Source: Pomacea canaliculata
Taxonomy: Eukaryota > Mollusca > Gastropoda > Architaenioglossa > Ampullariidae
DNA: 64,000 nucleotides
Reading direction: 5' to 3'
Assembly: GCF_003073045.1 (NCBI RefSeq)
Contig: NC_037591.1
Location: forward strand, 39,944,589 to 40,008,588
Both the position numbers and the translations under genes were made by a program. The notes beneath the pieces were generated by a model. The model worked only from the letters and a program-made list of their open reading frames with translations, was not told the DNA's origin and did not search any database. Positions 1-14,500 of the stretch are shown one piece after another. Each line of letters begins with the position of its first letter. The first letter of the stretch is position 1.

Positions 1-197
1 TCTTTCTACATGTTCGTGATTTCTGTGACCTATGTATGAAATATGAAGGTTTACTATAAACAAAATTGAGGACAATGGAGATGCTTCATCACTGCACGTG
101 ACACTTTTCTATTGCCCTGATGTGATAAGTTAAACGCAGATAACTTTCAATCGTCACGATGATGAGGAGGAGGATGAAAGAAAAATACTTCACTTAC

Positions 198-320
198 CCA
201 TCAAGAGTTGCAGTGGAGTGAACCCAGGTCCTTTCCAAGACTCAAGACAATTGTGAAGCTGACTGCCTTGTGTTGCCAGCCTCCTGACTGCAGCCCTTAT
301 ATAGGACTAACCAGCCAATG
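198..320 (-). promoter_or_regulatory. Candidate promoter and first exon of a minus-strand gene leaving the window
   Basis: On the minus strand an inverted CCAAT box (ATTGG, 315-319) is followed by CTATATAAGGG (294-304). About 95 nt after the TATA-like box lies a strong splice donor, GATGG|GTAAGTG, with the exon ending at 198. The exon has no useful ORF and would be a 5' UTR exon of a gene to the left. The order of elements fits a TATA promoter; transcription is inferred only. Confidence 0.3.
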
Positions 321-1717
321 GCAGCTCCGCTATTGTTTCCACATTAACCTGCTATTTGGCGCATGCGCACAACGCAGCCTTTCTACAAAGGCTGACTGGA
401 CAAATGAAAAACAGAAATCGTAGAAACACTGCATGGTACAGTGAGATCATTATCAGTGTATACTCGCTGCATCAAACACATTTTATGACTTGTTTATGAC
501 TCATACTCACTCGGGTGTGTGTCAACAGGATGCCAAAGCAGGATTTGTGATGTTGAACTGCTTAATAATAATAAGTTTTGACGTATTCTTTAAACTCGAT
601 CAGATCCTTTTCATATTTAACATTTTTGATAAATAAAAATATTAATCTTAATTTCTAACGAAAACGTTTTGAGCAAAACTCTTTAGGATGGTATGGTATC
701 ACGGGAAATAGAACTGTATATGGTCTATTGTTTGTACAGTGAACATTTAAGTAGAGCTTTATATGTAATAACCAGACTTAAAGTACAGGCACTCGAACAC
801 ACATCAAAACCGGAGTGGCCGGAGAAAACCATACTGTAAAGAGGGAAGCATTGCGGAAGCCAAGATGCGAACCCTCGACACTCGATGGTCATTGTTGTGG
901 TGATGGTGCTTAGTGACTGCGCCATCAACTACCGCAACATGTCGTTAACATCATCAGATGTTATTTGAATAAATTCAGAAACGTTTCACCCATATATTAT
1001 GTCTTCTTGAAGAAAAACTATACTGCAGCTAAAAAGTCAAAGCAGTTTATAGTAATAAACACTACGTAAATATAAATTCTTTCAAACAGATTTATTTTAT
1101 ACTTCTTTTACATTAATATACTCTGTTATCTTGATTCAACGTAGAATTTTCGTCATGGATACATCTACAGCTATTAAAGTTTTGGGCAATCACTTTGTAT
1201 AGAGTTCGTCTTCTTCCATCTAAAAGTTTATCTTCCCATCGTCAGTGCCTCTAGTGTTTTATTATCATTCACACATAAAACCTCGGAGTAAAGATTTAAT
1301 GTTAGAAAGGTTCAGAGAAGTGATAGCGTCTGTCACATTAGTCTGTCGGGGTAGCCCGGGTCCTATTTTAGGTGGAAGGAAGTAAACTACTTGAGGTATT
1401 GCAACATCCACTCAAAACCTCTTTGCTCTCATGACATGTATGCAAATCACAAGGTGGAGACAGACTGCGATTGGATACGAGGATGTTGTTGACTGTTGAC
1501 AATTTTATGGTTGTGGTTTGAATATTTTAAGAACATTGAGTATGAGGGGTGGGGAGAGAAATAGGGCAAGGAGGGGGGAAAGAGAAAAAGGACATGTTAT
1601 CCAGTGTTTCGTCGTTAATGTCCTCGAAGTTCACAAAGGTCGAGTTCGTACAGACGTGTGTACGCGTCTTAAAGGTGATACAGGATGAGTTTTAGCAACT
1701 TATTTTGTATGATTTTA

Positions 1718-1747
1718 ATAATAATAATAGTAATAATAATAGTAATC

Positions 1748-1779
<32 letters not shown>

Positions 1780-1791
1780 CATCATCAAGTA
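1718..1791. repeat. Compound trinucleotide microsatellite (ATA then ATC)
   Basis: AT-rich AATAATAGT units run directly into ATC units broken by one ACC. It is simple repeat DNA with no coding meaning. Confidence 0.9.
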
Positions 1792-1859
1792 GTCAAAAAA
1801 TCCAAAGCAAGATGGAAAAACAGGAGATAGAAGCCGTTAGTGAGTTGAGACGCAAAAGC

Positions 1860-1941
1860 CAATGTGTCAATGTGCCAATGTGCCAATGTGTCAATGTGTC
1901 CATGTGTCAATGTGCCAATGTGTCAATGTGTCAATGTTTCA
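1860..1941. repeat. 8-bp tandem repeat, AATGTGTC/AATGTGCC
   Basis: About ten copies of an octamer alternate between AATGTGTC and AATGTGCC, with one extra base near the middle. A period of 8 gives a period of 8 residues in the spanning ORF (73 codons), which produces a Cys/Val/Gln/Asn-rich peptide. I regard that ORF as a repeat artefact. Confidence 0.85.
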
Positions 1942-2984
1942 ACATGTGGCAGAAGGCAAATCACAAAGAAAAGCGACGTAAAACAAATTGCACTGCTGAC
2001 GTGACAAACGTCAAGCACGTGAGTCGCGCGTGAGACAGGAGCGTGGCGGTCACAAACTGTTTACCTGCTCATCCAGCTAAGTGACAAGATGGAAGTTACT
2101 ACGTCATCTCATAGTGAACAAGGATGTCATTATTTCCATGCTGAGGTCGAGCTTTTCTTACTTTCCAGTGTGGTTGATATTCTGAATAGACGTACCTGTT
2201 CATATGTACTTCTATATAAATTCATATATATATATTAAAGTGAATGGACGAGACCTAGAGCAGTAGCTTCAAAGTGGTTTGGCGCAGAAGAGTTCCGTTA
2301 GTAGACGGGGGATGGGGAAAATATTATAGCAAAAATCAAACATTTACTAAATCATGTTACTACCCGGTTTGAGCCATCCTTCTTTTCTACTAGCAACTGC
2401 TCTACGGTTGTGTAGTACTTTCAACATGACTGGGTGGATAATATGACTTACGGTTCTGTAGTTCTGGCACTGTTTGCTGTTTCTTTGTTTGGGAAGAGGT
2501 AGGACTATTCTGTAGCTATTCTTTGCATTTCTTGACATTTTGGCACAGAACAGGGACAGAATTTGCTGCTTATTCCCCGCCCTACTTGAGCTACTCACCT
2601 GAATGATGTCGATTTGGTTATGAACTAGGATACCTCGCAATTGCCAAGCTACACTACTTGTAGAGGTGTAGAGAATTGGATAAGGGGAGTCTATGGCCCT
2701 TGCAATATTCTAGGACTCAGAGTTCCCTGTCGTTAACTTGGCCAAGGTAACTCACCTACCCTTCCTGTCCATTGCTAGTAACATCTCTAACATTTCACTC
2801 TTTAACGCTGTGTGTGTGTTTTATGTATTTGCTTGTATGTATAAACGCGTGTACATCTGATCACACATCTGCTTTTGCCTAAAATAAATCTGTTTTTAGT
2901 GTTTTCTGGTGAAGCTTCTGTACTGATGTCGAAACTATGCAAGGCTAACTATGACTCAGCGATTTCATAAGGTTGCCCCAAAGA

Positions 2985-3180
2985 AAAAAAAGCAAAACGT
3001 ATCTTGACTAGTATGAAAGCATAAGGATGACAATGGGGTAAAAGGCAATGACTCCCATAGAAATATAGTCGCTGGGGGTAAAGATGTGTTTTCCAGTCGC
3101 TGATCTGAGCAGGCTTCGAACCGGCAGCCTTCTGCACAACCCCCAAGTGCACTAGCCTTTAGGCTAGAGAGCTTCCTATA
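2985..3180 (-). mobile_element. tRNA-derived SINE
   Basis: On the minus strand there is a box A-like TAGCCTAAAGGCTAGTGCA (3148-3166) and, about 25 nt on, a perfect box B GGTTCGAAGCC (3112-3122). This is the internal pol III promoter spacing of tRNA. The flanks do not close an acceptor stem and the unit continues past the tRNA-like head, so a SINE head is more likely than a functional tRNA. Its 3' boundary is uncertain. Confidence 0.6.
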
Positions 3181-4113
3181 AAGAGCTGTGACTAAAAACA
3201 GTAACTCTTCGTCTTTCTTCTCCTTTATCTTTGTTTCCTTTGTTCTTGTTGTTGTCATTGTGCTTCTTCTAACTCTATTAGTTGGGGGTTTTTTTCCTCT
3301 CACTTTCTTTTTAGTTTTTTTTTTTTTTTTAGTTTTTTACAAACACATTTATGCATCTATGTGCTGACCTAAATCACTGGCATCATTGACAAATTACAAT
3401 GTTGCTAAACCAATTATGCGTTCAGTTTGTAATTCACAAAGTTGCCGGCTTTTTCCTGAGATGTTTAACGAGCTCGCCGTGCTAGAGAGTCTGTGACAAA
3501 GGTCATGGAGTGCTAGCTCAGTCTCGTAATGTTCCAGCCAGGAAGAGAACGGGTAGGAGCTGGAGGATGTGACAGCTGCACCTACCCGCGGCAGCTACAA
3601 ATGCAGGTCAGTGATCTCTACGGGCCCCGGAGGGAAACATGTTTCAGTAGCGCGGTTATCGCGAAGAAAGATCGGACAGGTGTCGTTGCACCTCCAGCAC
3701 CTTGTCACCATGAGTCGACCATGTCCTGTCCTCTTGAGACAAACCGTCTCTTGGTCATCAGACATCTTTATGGCCAAGGTACACTGTAGCATCGCCAGTT
3801 TAATACTTGCCTGGGGTGGAAGGTTGATGGCAGCTCAGAGTTATGAAAAGAATTTACTTTTACCTGGCGAGAGGTGAGTTGCTTACCACAGACCCTGCTG
3901 ACGCATCATTTCACTAGAAAATCTTCCCTTTAGTTCTCTCACCTTACAAAATGTTTTTAGCAATTATTGTGGGCTTAGATACAAAATAAACAAAACAATA
4001 AACAAATCAAGGGCTAGTTACACGATAAGAAAAAGTTATGAATCATAGAAAAATATTTTTTAATAGCAATCTTACATCTAGACCATTTTTAAGAACACCT
4101 ACATCACACACAG

Positions 4114-4262
4114 ATGTACACACACACACATGCACGCATGCACGCTCACACACACATACACACACATGCACACATGCACACTCACACACACATAGACATG
4201 CACGCATGCACACTCGCATACACATACACACACATGCACGCATGCGCACTCGCATACACACA
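4114..4262. repeat. Interrupted CA microsatellite with ATGCACGC units
   Basis: CA dinucleotides are interrupted regularly by TGCACGCATGCACAC-like units, giving alternating purine-pyrimidine DNA of the type that favours Z-DNA. The His/Thr-rich and Cys/Val-rich ORFs on the two strands are artefacts of the repeat. Confidence 0.85.
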
Positions 4263-6965
4263 ATTCATCTCTGTTGAATTTAAGTTTTTCAACGTGATAA
4301 GATTTGTTTGTTTATTTGGGAGAACCGGACAACATGCATGGTCAGATAGCTGAGAATTGTCATGAGGAGGGAGAGAGATAAAATCAAACTGTCCTGATGA
4401 CCTGCTTGCAAGGTATTTGTGACGATCTTTGTTAGGAAACGCCGGGTATTCCCCTGTCTACGATACAATTATTCTCACCCATCTACCCCTAGGACAATTT
4501 AGTGTCGTGTTCAGGTCACGACTTTATCAGACTTCAAACAGTTTCTGTTGTCACACATGACTGAGTGGGGTTTTCAATCCATAAAGTGTGGAGTTATGAT
4601 AATTTCCACACACCTTTCACTGGGAAACAAATGGAAATGGCTGCGGCGAAATCTCATTCAGACCAACCGAACATTAAAAGAATAAAATCCTGGAGTCACA
4701 CTTCATGCTTGGCCAGTTATTATAGGTAATGAATAAATACTATGTTTATAACACTTAGCGGAATATGGCGAGCAGTCGATTCTCTAACAAAAAATCTTTT
4801 TAAGTATCTTCTCGACTAAAAAGTTTATGGTCTCCTGTAGCCTTGTGGTTGTCTACAGTGAAGTGTAAAAGACTGCATTTTATTTTCACATCTTTTTTTG
4901 TGAGGGCGGTACCCGTTTTTCTACCTCATGTCCTCTCCTTTTACAGACCTCTAAAAGGGTCAAGTACCTGTTTAAAACGGGATCAACTGGAGGGAAAAAA
5001 TAATACACTTGTACCAATGGTGACTTTAGAAGTGACTATTTATCTCTTCGAAATATTAAGTAATAATAGTGAACAAAAAATTAAACATAAGCATTGCAAA
5101 ATGAATTGAGTGAAAATTTTACTTTTAATGTTGTCTTGAACTTAGGATCACCATCAGAACAGTTTGTTTTTTTGACACCTTAACCCAAAGTGTCAAAGTT
5201 CAACGGTTTACGGAGCTGGTGTCTTTAATGACTTAGCCAACCAGTGGCAGCAAGTGTCTTGTAATTACTCAGCCATCTTAGCCACAGGTGTCTGATACAA
5301 TCTAGAACAATCCTTTGCGACTCTGCTTAACCTTTGACCCAGCTTTGGCCTCTTTGCGCGCCTGCTTGTAAAGTGAGTGTTTGCTCTGTGCAACATGTTG
5401 TACAAACACGTTTCTCCTAGCAAATTGTCTTTATTTTCTTAATTGTTTCTTTAAAGATCTTCGTGTTTTCCTTTCCTGTTATGGCACGATACTGTTCAAT
5501 TTTATAGTTATAAATTTTGAGAAAAGGATTTCGGGTGAAAGGTGAAAGTAGTCCCATGCAGTGATGGTGGTAGGGGGGATTATATGATCCCTCATGGCCA
5601 GTTTTTAGAATGACAGGACTCGTCTTCTCTGCACTCAGATACCCAACTCCACAACTTAGTCAAAGGCGGAAAAACTTGCTGCGTCGTACGAGTATCGAAT
5701 CAGCCATTGTGTGCGCCCTTCAGGTTTGAACGATGTTTAACTTGTCTCCTCCAGCTTTGTATTTAAATATTCAATATCTAAATAGTCAATATTACAATAA
5801 TCTGAAAAGGGTTTTGATAAAGCTACAGTGAATGTAGGTTTGTGCCTTTCTTTCTTAAAACACTGTGGTCGGCGAAGCTCTAGATACTAGCAATAGAACC
5901 TGTTCGAACCAAACGTTTTCGCAAGCAGGTGCTAACTGGGGACTAAACAACTGTTGGACTTGTCCACATTCAGGGCAATGTCCCCCGCCGAGACTTCACT
6001 CTCATCCGGAGTCGCTCCTCGTTTGTTAAGGACACACAAGCATGTTTCAAGCAAATCTTTAAAGCAATACCTTGGTTTTTTTTTGTGTCTTTTATGTCTC
6101 GTGACCCGTATGTCCCATACAAAGAGTTTATACTTCTGACCTCTGCTTCGGCAGTCTCTAAACCTTGAGTATGTTCTAAATCTTAATATTCTTCTCAATG
6201 ATAAAGAAATGTGACTGTTAAATCTTATCGTTGAAGAGTAAATACGACTTCACTTGATGACTACGAAGACAGTACCGACGCAAGGTGTACTTTAGTTATT
6301 GTAAGTTATTATAGAAAATACATTTATACGGACGTGTAGCCATTGAGACACTTGCTGGCAAGAACATTGGGACCTTGTATTATCTGAATTTTGTTACCGT
6401 ATACACGACAATGCGTACCACACAAATTCATCTGCCCACAAAGAAGCAGGTAGGATTTGGATATAAAGTTCTTTCATGCAGATAGATAAGGAATGAAGGA
6501 AGAAAGAATAAGAAACGAAAAAAAAGCGAGATAATCAAATAAAGATGTAATTGGGGAGAGAAAATATATAAGTATTTAAAGAAAAAAAAGTCATCAGTAC
6601 TGACGGTGATTTGCCAAGTATATATCAGAAATAACACTCGGAAAAGAAGGATGAGAAAATAAGTTTAGCTGCGGTGACACGAGAAACCAAAAGCCGTAGT
6701 CAGTGCAGTAGCCAATCGTCTACACAGTTACAAATCTGATGACCCCCGTCATTCTGTGAGGATGATTGTACTATTGGAGGCAGCACAAGAAGCGGAAGTG
6801 AGTGGTTGTAAGGTAGAGGTTTAGAACACAGATTTTTTTAACTAACCCCAAAAGAAGAGGCGAGGACAGGTATTGATACCTACTGTTACCCAGTAATACC
6901 TAGCCCTCTATTTCGGGATTTTTATAAACCTGACACTTCAGACACAAGACGTTCCATTATTCAAA

Positions 6966-7009
6966 CAACGTTCCTCCTCCTCCTCCTCCTCCTCCTCCTC
7001 CTCCTCCTT
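6966..7009. repeat. CTC trinucleotide microsatellite
   Basis: An uninterrupted CTC/TCC run of about 40 bases forms a polypurine/polypyrimidine tract. Confidence 0.9.
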
Positions 7010-7794
7010 CCCATCCGCAGTATTAGTTGATAAGATTTTATTCCCATAACATATTTTTCTTTAACTAGAAGGCGGGTAGAAATCATCTGTGAAGAACACG
7101 GGGAATCGGAGAAGGAGGTGATGTCAAACTATGGGCTCGGTTGAGAGGAAAGAAATGTTAGAAAATGTCCTATTATATCAACTTCGTCAGTATCTGCACG
7201 TGCCGCTTATCTGAACTCTGTGTTCCAGGATGCACCATCTCATTCATAGTCGGATGAAATAAATCACAACAAAACATTAAAATATATGGCCTTTCAGGAC
7301 GAGCAACTCCACCGTCGAGTAATGGGGATAGGCGCACTACCGTCGAGTAACGGATACAAGCACGTTCATAGTCCAGCGACGGGGACACCACCATGGAGTG
7401 ACGGGTGGCATGTCGAGTAAAGGTGAACAGAATACTAAGTTTCTCACTGGAGCCTCCATTGCCATTGCATGTTTACCAGGGAACAGTGTGCGTCAATGGG
7501 CGATAGATATTTGTGCAAATTGTAGACTTCATTAGTGTGACACCCACACACTGCCTCTACCGTCATTCTGCTTTGCACGGGCGGCAACTCCAGGATGCAG
7601 TGTCGAACGTTGTTCGCCTTATAGTCTCCCCTTAAACTGTCCGTGACGGATTTCTTTGTGTATCACATAAATGTTTGGCCCCAAAAGTAAACACAAGCCT
7701 GTGCACATGCAACTACATACACATCCATGTATACAAATATACTCATGCATGTAGACATGTGCCCACATATAGGCACATCCAAATAAACATTAAT

Positions 7795-7900
7795 AATGAT
7801 GATGATAATAATAATAATAAAATGCAACATTTGTAAAGCGCATACTCACACTGCTAAGGAGTATGCCCTTAGCGCTTAAGAACAAGAACGAAACATGGAC
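7795..7900 (-). mobile_element. Possible SINE/LINE 3' end with ATA tail
   Basis: A short ATAATAATA tract adjoins TTTGTAAAGCGCATACTCAC and a later CTTAGCGCTTAAG. This is the kind of conserved 3' end with short tandem tail seen in invertebrate SINEs and their partner LINEs. The family assignment is from memory of the style; no full element is delimited. Confidence 0.35.
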
Positions 7901-9420
7901 AGCATGCGAGTGACAGGAAAACAAACAAATAACATATGAACTATTAAAAAAAATAAGCAATCATATTAAACGAAGAAAACACAGAAAGGAACCAAATATA
8001 AAGAGAATGTATGTTTATAAACCGAATACAATAAATACAAATGCTACTTTATACAATGACTCAGGAGATGTGAAGTTTGTATCAGCTGTAACAACGTAAC
8101 AACATCAGTAATGGCGTTCTATAAATAGACCATTACACTCCGCTCGAGACACTCGGCGTAACGTTTGGTGTTGATGTTGTCGTTCGTGCTTGACTTCACT
8201 CGCATTTGCATGTTTGTGTCCTGTCTGTAATTGTAGATGATATTCAGTCTTGTCCTTGTCAGATGAGTCATGGGTCCTGCCTGCTCCTGTTTAGCACGTG
8301 CGCTCTTCACACTCTAAGTTCAAATCCTGTTTGATATTATCAGCGTTCATGGCTGTTCCTCTCATGAGTAAGCTGATGACACTGAATTGCCCATAAGTAC
8401 CCACACCACACACTTCCTCTGAGCTACACACTGGCATTCACAACTGTATAACTGATGTTCTGTATTTCTGAATGACTGTGCTAGAACAGATGAAAGCAGT
8501 GTCTGTAGAAAGAAGTAAACAGCTTATGTTCTCACTGTTGTTCCAAGGGTGTAATCTTGATTGCTCAGGCTTGAATCAAAGTTCTCATGGTAATTTAAAG
8601 TAGCTTTTATTCTTACTTTGCATGCGGGGTGAGGGAAGAGAAATCTGGAATTTTATCTTACATCTTTTCAGAAACCAATATAATCTGTCTTAATCACTGC
8701 TCTTATCTAAAAGAAGTAATAAATGATCAAAAGATTTAATGGATGTGATGTTACATTTACAGGTGACCAAGAACAGGCCAAGAAGATGAGCGCAGTTGTG
8801 AGCAGGAACAACAAATGATTGGAGACTCTGCTCACCAGCTACAACAACTTTTGCTTCCGTTCAAGAGCTAATTTGTTACATTTCTTGTTGGGTTTTCCCG
8901 CCCCCACCATAACTTTCTATACTTTCCAAGTTACAATTATTAATCGACATTGTTATTGTCATAATTGATAATTTTTGCAAAAATGAAAATGCAGGTTCAT
9001 CATGCACTTTTTATTAACTGTCAAAATACTGATGCAAAAAAGATTTTTACTGGTTCTCTTTAAAACCATAACAATCAAAGCTGACCTGTTCATGCAAAAA
9101 ATGAATGCCTTCCCAACCCCTCCTACAATTCTCTTTCAATTTCAATCACTTGACCAACTTTAAAGCAATGTTTTAACAAGTATGGCCAACTTTCAAATTT
9201 TACACAAATAACTATTATTATGGCAGACATGGTCCAAAGGCTAGAAGAGTAATGAAGTTCAAAGGTTAGTCAATCCCCTCGACATGGCCTAATTTTATTA
9301 TGGTTGCACTGTTACTCATTGTTGGCATGGTCAGCTGATGAACCTGGTGTTTTTGTGTTGTTTTATGACTAAAATCACAGACCTTGCATCCAACCGCACA
9401 GAAGTATTCAGAACTTCATA

Positions 9421-9553
<133 letters not shown>

Positions 9554-11559
9554 AATCCTATAACCAATGGCCTGCATAAAGAGTAAAGAAGTCCTTTGGA
9601 AAAGTATGGACGAGGTGGTGAATAAATAAACTCAGTGTAGTGCTGCTAGTGCACAAGAAACCGTTGTTTCAATTTCTTGTCCGTAAGCTTGGAGGAAGTT
9701 TTGCTGCTTGGGTTTATACCCAATTGTTTCAGATTTGCATGTTTTTATTAAATTAAAATATGCGTGGCAACTTGACAGCAGTTTATTTTTTCTTTCGTTT
9801 TTACCTTCTTTAGGGAGGAAGGACAGAGTGGAGACAGCAAAGAGTTTGCACAGACTCTTCATCCCTTAGGGAAGGTGACTAACACCGAGTAGGACACGAG
9901 CACTGTCAAAAAGACTGTCTCTAAACTCCTACATATGAGATCAGCTTTTAGAGGAAAAGAATATTGCACATTGAGCCCAAAACTGTAAAAGAAAAATAAA
10001 AAGAAAGTCACAAGTTAAACATTTAGAAACCTCTCCTATAACATTTGAATAGGAAATTTCTGAAAAATCTACACCAACGGTCCCATTGGTCAGCCTCTCA
10101 TTATAATTACCCAGTTACTTAATCGTCTATCACAAAATTATTTATTCATTCGTTCAACCTACTTCTGAGTGACTTCGTGACATCCGCATGTTTCCGGTTC
10201 TCATGGGACAATTCATTGGTGGAGAAGATGTTCCTGTTTGTCCGCGTGACGCCTTTTCACTCAACCATGCATTTCCTTAAAGTTTTACCAGAGACGACTG
10301 TTATTTATGAACGACTGGATTTTGTTCTCTGCAAAATAAAACATTGCTAATCTGACCCAAGACCTCAAGTTTATTCTTTTTTTCTCCTTTTTGTTTTGTT
10401 GCTGTTTTGTTGTTTTTCAGTCCCAAGATAGTACTTTCAAAATCACCCTCACAATTTTAGAGAATAATTTGGTTTCTGGCATTTGTAAAACACTGGACTG
10501 ATGTTTTCATGTTGTAAAATACTGACCCGTAAACTGAGTGAATAATCTGTTTCTATTATTGCGATTGCTACCTAAAAACTGACTTCAAAGCGAAACGAAT
10601 CGTCTTTTGTTTGCTACAAAACACGCCATCCAAAACAGAATACTCATTCGTTTTGTATTTTGCAAGATGCTTAATCTCAAAATCTATGCCTGCAAAAAAA
10701 ATTTGCATTCAGAAGTAAGAGCAAATATTACTTTCTTTATTTATACACTATTCTACTTTTAAAACTTGGACAGTAAGCCTTTAATACAAGCACTCGGCCC
10801 ACCTTCCTTGTTGGTAGAGAAGCCAAGAGATCCACGCAACGCAGCCTGGACACAGTTCAGTTCAAGAACTTCCACAGCTGAGAGCAGCTTGAAGAGGTAC
10901 AGCGCAATTAGTTAATTAGGGTTTTTTTTTCTTGTTTCTCTTATTTACAATTCTCCGTTGTTTTATTTATTATTTATCTTATTTGTTTTAAGTATCGATC
11001 AAATTTAATGCTACTATTATCCATCACATATAAACTTTTTAATACTCTGATGTTTAAAAAAAACCCGATCGAGTTTCTTTATAGCTAAGAAGACGCTTTT
11101 TTATTGCTTTTATTTATTTTTATTTATTCTTTTACAATAAAATGACTTTTCAAGCATTCAGGAAGGAACAGAGAAAAATAGTGATTTACATAAAGTCGTT
11201 TTTGTACAATATGTCACCGAAACAAAAGTAGAATGAGATTCGGACTTATCTAAAGTTTGGTACAAGGGTGAGAGGTTACGAAGCCTCTTCCTGTTGACGG
11301 AAGTCATTGGTATTGTCACAAAAATATGAAACTAGTCTTAATTATGAAGATACTTTAAGTTATAAAACTAATTGGTTATGAAGATACAAAACGTCTGACA
11401 CAGAGAGAGATAAACTGATTCTTATGAACAGTTTTAAATACCCTTGGGAACATGTAACATCTAAAACTAAATCAAATGTTTCTTTCTTAAAACTTTCTTC
11501 TGTTTATTTTTATTGATGTTTGTCTATTTTAAGCGATCTAATATTTTTTTCTAGTGACG

Positions 11560-14500
11560 ATGGAACCAATGAAGACAATCTTGTTTTTAACCACAATCAT
11601 CAGAATCAGTTCTCAGCAACAATATGGAGGTAAAATGTGAATTTATGTTAAAAACAAAATCTGAAAACATACTTTTCCTAGCACCACTAAATAAAATGCT
11701 AATATTCTCTAAAGTACGATTGCCCTGTATTACGAGGCTAATTTTCTGTTCTGTATTCAATGTTTTCGTTTAAAATAGTTGCTTTGCTGAAGGGGTTGAG
11801 TGTTCGTGGTTAATTTTTACCCTTATAGTGGGTAGTTCCATTAAATTATGTTGCATCAATGACAATTTTTATTATCCTAAAGGATTTAATACATTTGATA
11901 ATTTTTATAGCTCCTTGTCCTAGGATGCATAATTCAAGATACCTGGGTTAAGGTCTTATCACTTATTTCCTCATTTAAAGATCAGAAGGTCTTTGATAAA
12001 ACTTTGGAGAAAGTGCGTTTGAGTGCGTGCATGAATCGTGTAATTGTTTTGTCCGCAGGCTGTGGAGGGACGTTCACGCAGCCTTCTGGTTCCTTTTCTT
12101 CGCCATCATATCCCAGCAGCTACCCCGACAATCAAGATTGCATCTACATCATCCGAGCGGCGCCTGGGCGTCGCGTGACCCTGACATTCGTGACTTTTCA
12201 ACTTGAGCCTGGCCCCACTTCCGGTGCCTGCCATGACTACGTGCAGGTGATGGTTTGTGATCATAGCCCATCACAGTCACTATACAGTAACATTACACAT
12301 TACAGAATCATGGAGTGTAGCACAAGTAAGATGATAAGTGCAAATTGTATCTTGCAGCTCAGTCTCTTTTCTTCGTTGTTCTCGCTGATGTTTCATAAGA
12401 AAATAAGTAAGTACATGTAATTCATCATAAATAATAGTCCATAAACTTCTTCTTTTCCTTCAAAGATTCGAGAAGGCGACTCTGTGGCGTCCCCCACTCT
12501 GGGTACCTATTGCAACACGACAGTTCCTCCTAAAGTAAGGTCAATGGCGAACACCTTGTGGGTCAAATTCTATTCTGACTCCTCTGTGTCCAAACCTGGC
12601 TTCCAGGCGACCTACTCCACAGGTTCGGGTCTTGAGTATCTCTCTGATCGCAAAATCACCGACATTCTGGCTTGAGCGTATGCGAGGGAGAAAGGTTTAT
12701 GCGACGTTGTAAACATGTTCTGTTTGTGTGTAGGTCATTATAATGCTGAGACTGTAACGGACTTATTTCGCCTTTGTTTTCAATAATATTTGCCTCTTTC
12801 CGATGTCTCTTTTAAAGTGGGTTTTATTTCCTATAAATAATGTTTTATCACGCCTTTAAAGTTATTGCATTTTGTACTTTGCTCAGCACTCCACGTACAT
12901 TCTGATTAATTCTCAATATATCATTCCGCAAAAGACTTTTGTGGTTGTGAAGAAGAGAATGGATTTCAAAAGGAAAAAAAACGCTTCAAGACTCAATCTT
13001 GACAGATGTGATAGAAGGGAGATAAGTATGCAATATCCTCAGTTCAGTTCGGTCCCTTGATTATACCACGAAATTCTATTACTCCGTGATGATACCAGTC
13101 AGTGGTAAGAGAGGATGTGTGCATGCAGCTGTTTACAAGCATCCTCAGAGCGGCCATTGCAGACCGGTGTCAATCAGATGAGGTGTAAAGGTGTCTCTCC
13201 ATTTTAAAGACTAACCTTTCAGATGTCAGTACATAAAGGCGATATAAAACTAACCAGTAAATTTCAGCTTCCAGAACCCGTTAATTAATTATCCGCTGCG
13301 ATTCGCACCTGCGATCAACGAGCGCTGATGAGAGTATACTACGTCACTTTGGTACATCATTTTCCACATTGCCTGCAGTCAACACCGATCACAGAGAGAG
13401 AGAAAGAATGAGAGACAGTCTGCATTTCTGGTGATTCTGAAAAACTGCCACTAGCACGAGAAATGCAGACTTTCAACGTCTGAGTAACCTGACCTGTCGC
13501 TCTGATTGAAGTGTCATGAATAGTGCACCAGCGTAGTACACTGTTAGCGTGACGTAATACACTGTTAGCGTGACGTAGTACACTGTTAGCGTGACGTAAT
13601 ACACTGTTAGCGTGACGTAATACACTGTTAGCGTGACGTAATACACTGTTGGCATAACCAGTGTGGGAAACCTATCCAAAATTGCTCTAATATGTGTGAT
13701 ACAGACACGTACATCTCAGAAGTGTTTTAAACTGCGAGCTTCCACTAGAGCAGGTTGACCATAGAAGTCATAAACATAGTAGTTGTGATTTTATGTTCAG
13801 GAATCATTCCCCAGAAGTTTCTGTTGATGACAAACACGTATCTCCATGCCATTCACCGCATGGACGTGGACACCGGAAGTAACTTCGTCATCCCAATAGA
13901 CGGCCTGTCAAACCCTATTGGCATCGACTACGACCCAGTGGATGGTCGACTATACTGGACGGACGTCATTGAAAAGACGATTCGCTCCGCAAACCTCGAT
14001 GGCAGTGGCGTGCGCCTCGTCAGGAATCTTGGCCCTCGTGAGTTCCTTGTCTCACAGACTCTCTCTCACACACACACACTGTCTCTCACGCCCATATACT
14101 CTCTCTCTATCTCACACACACACACACATTGTATCTCTCTCCTCTCTTTATCTCTGTCACACACACACCTACTCTTTCTATCTCTATTCAAAACATAAGC
14201 TGTTCACAAATTCATCAATTTTTTTCTTAGTGATTAATACCTGAGCATCAGTGTAGTTCACAATAAAGTAATTAAGGGTGTGCTTATAGACATCTAGGAA
14301 CCTTTATGGAAGAAAGGCGAATTTGTTCACAATTTTCCGCTGCGTTGTCTAACTCCAGTTCTCATCATACTTCAGCTCTTATGGAATTGTAAGTTTTAAA
14401 AGTACTCTTTGAATCTCTTTCATAGGTTCTGAGATTTCAAGTAATAGAAAGTCTTTCTGACCTCAACTCATCATGTCCTCTCGCAATAGGAAATGTTGTT

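Noticed and set aside
3100-3180. Functional tRNA gene at the box A/box B pair
   Set aside because: No acceptor stem pairing or recognisable anticodon stem-loop is visible; a SINE head fits better. The same applies to 42320-42390.
13533-13660. CRISPR-like direct repeats
   Set aside because: The repeats are contiguous without unique spacers, and the context is an intron of a eukaryotic gene.
13473-13679. Minus-strand ORF with VYYVTLT repeats
   Set aside because: It is the 21-bp tandem array read in frame, inside an intron of gene A.
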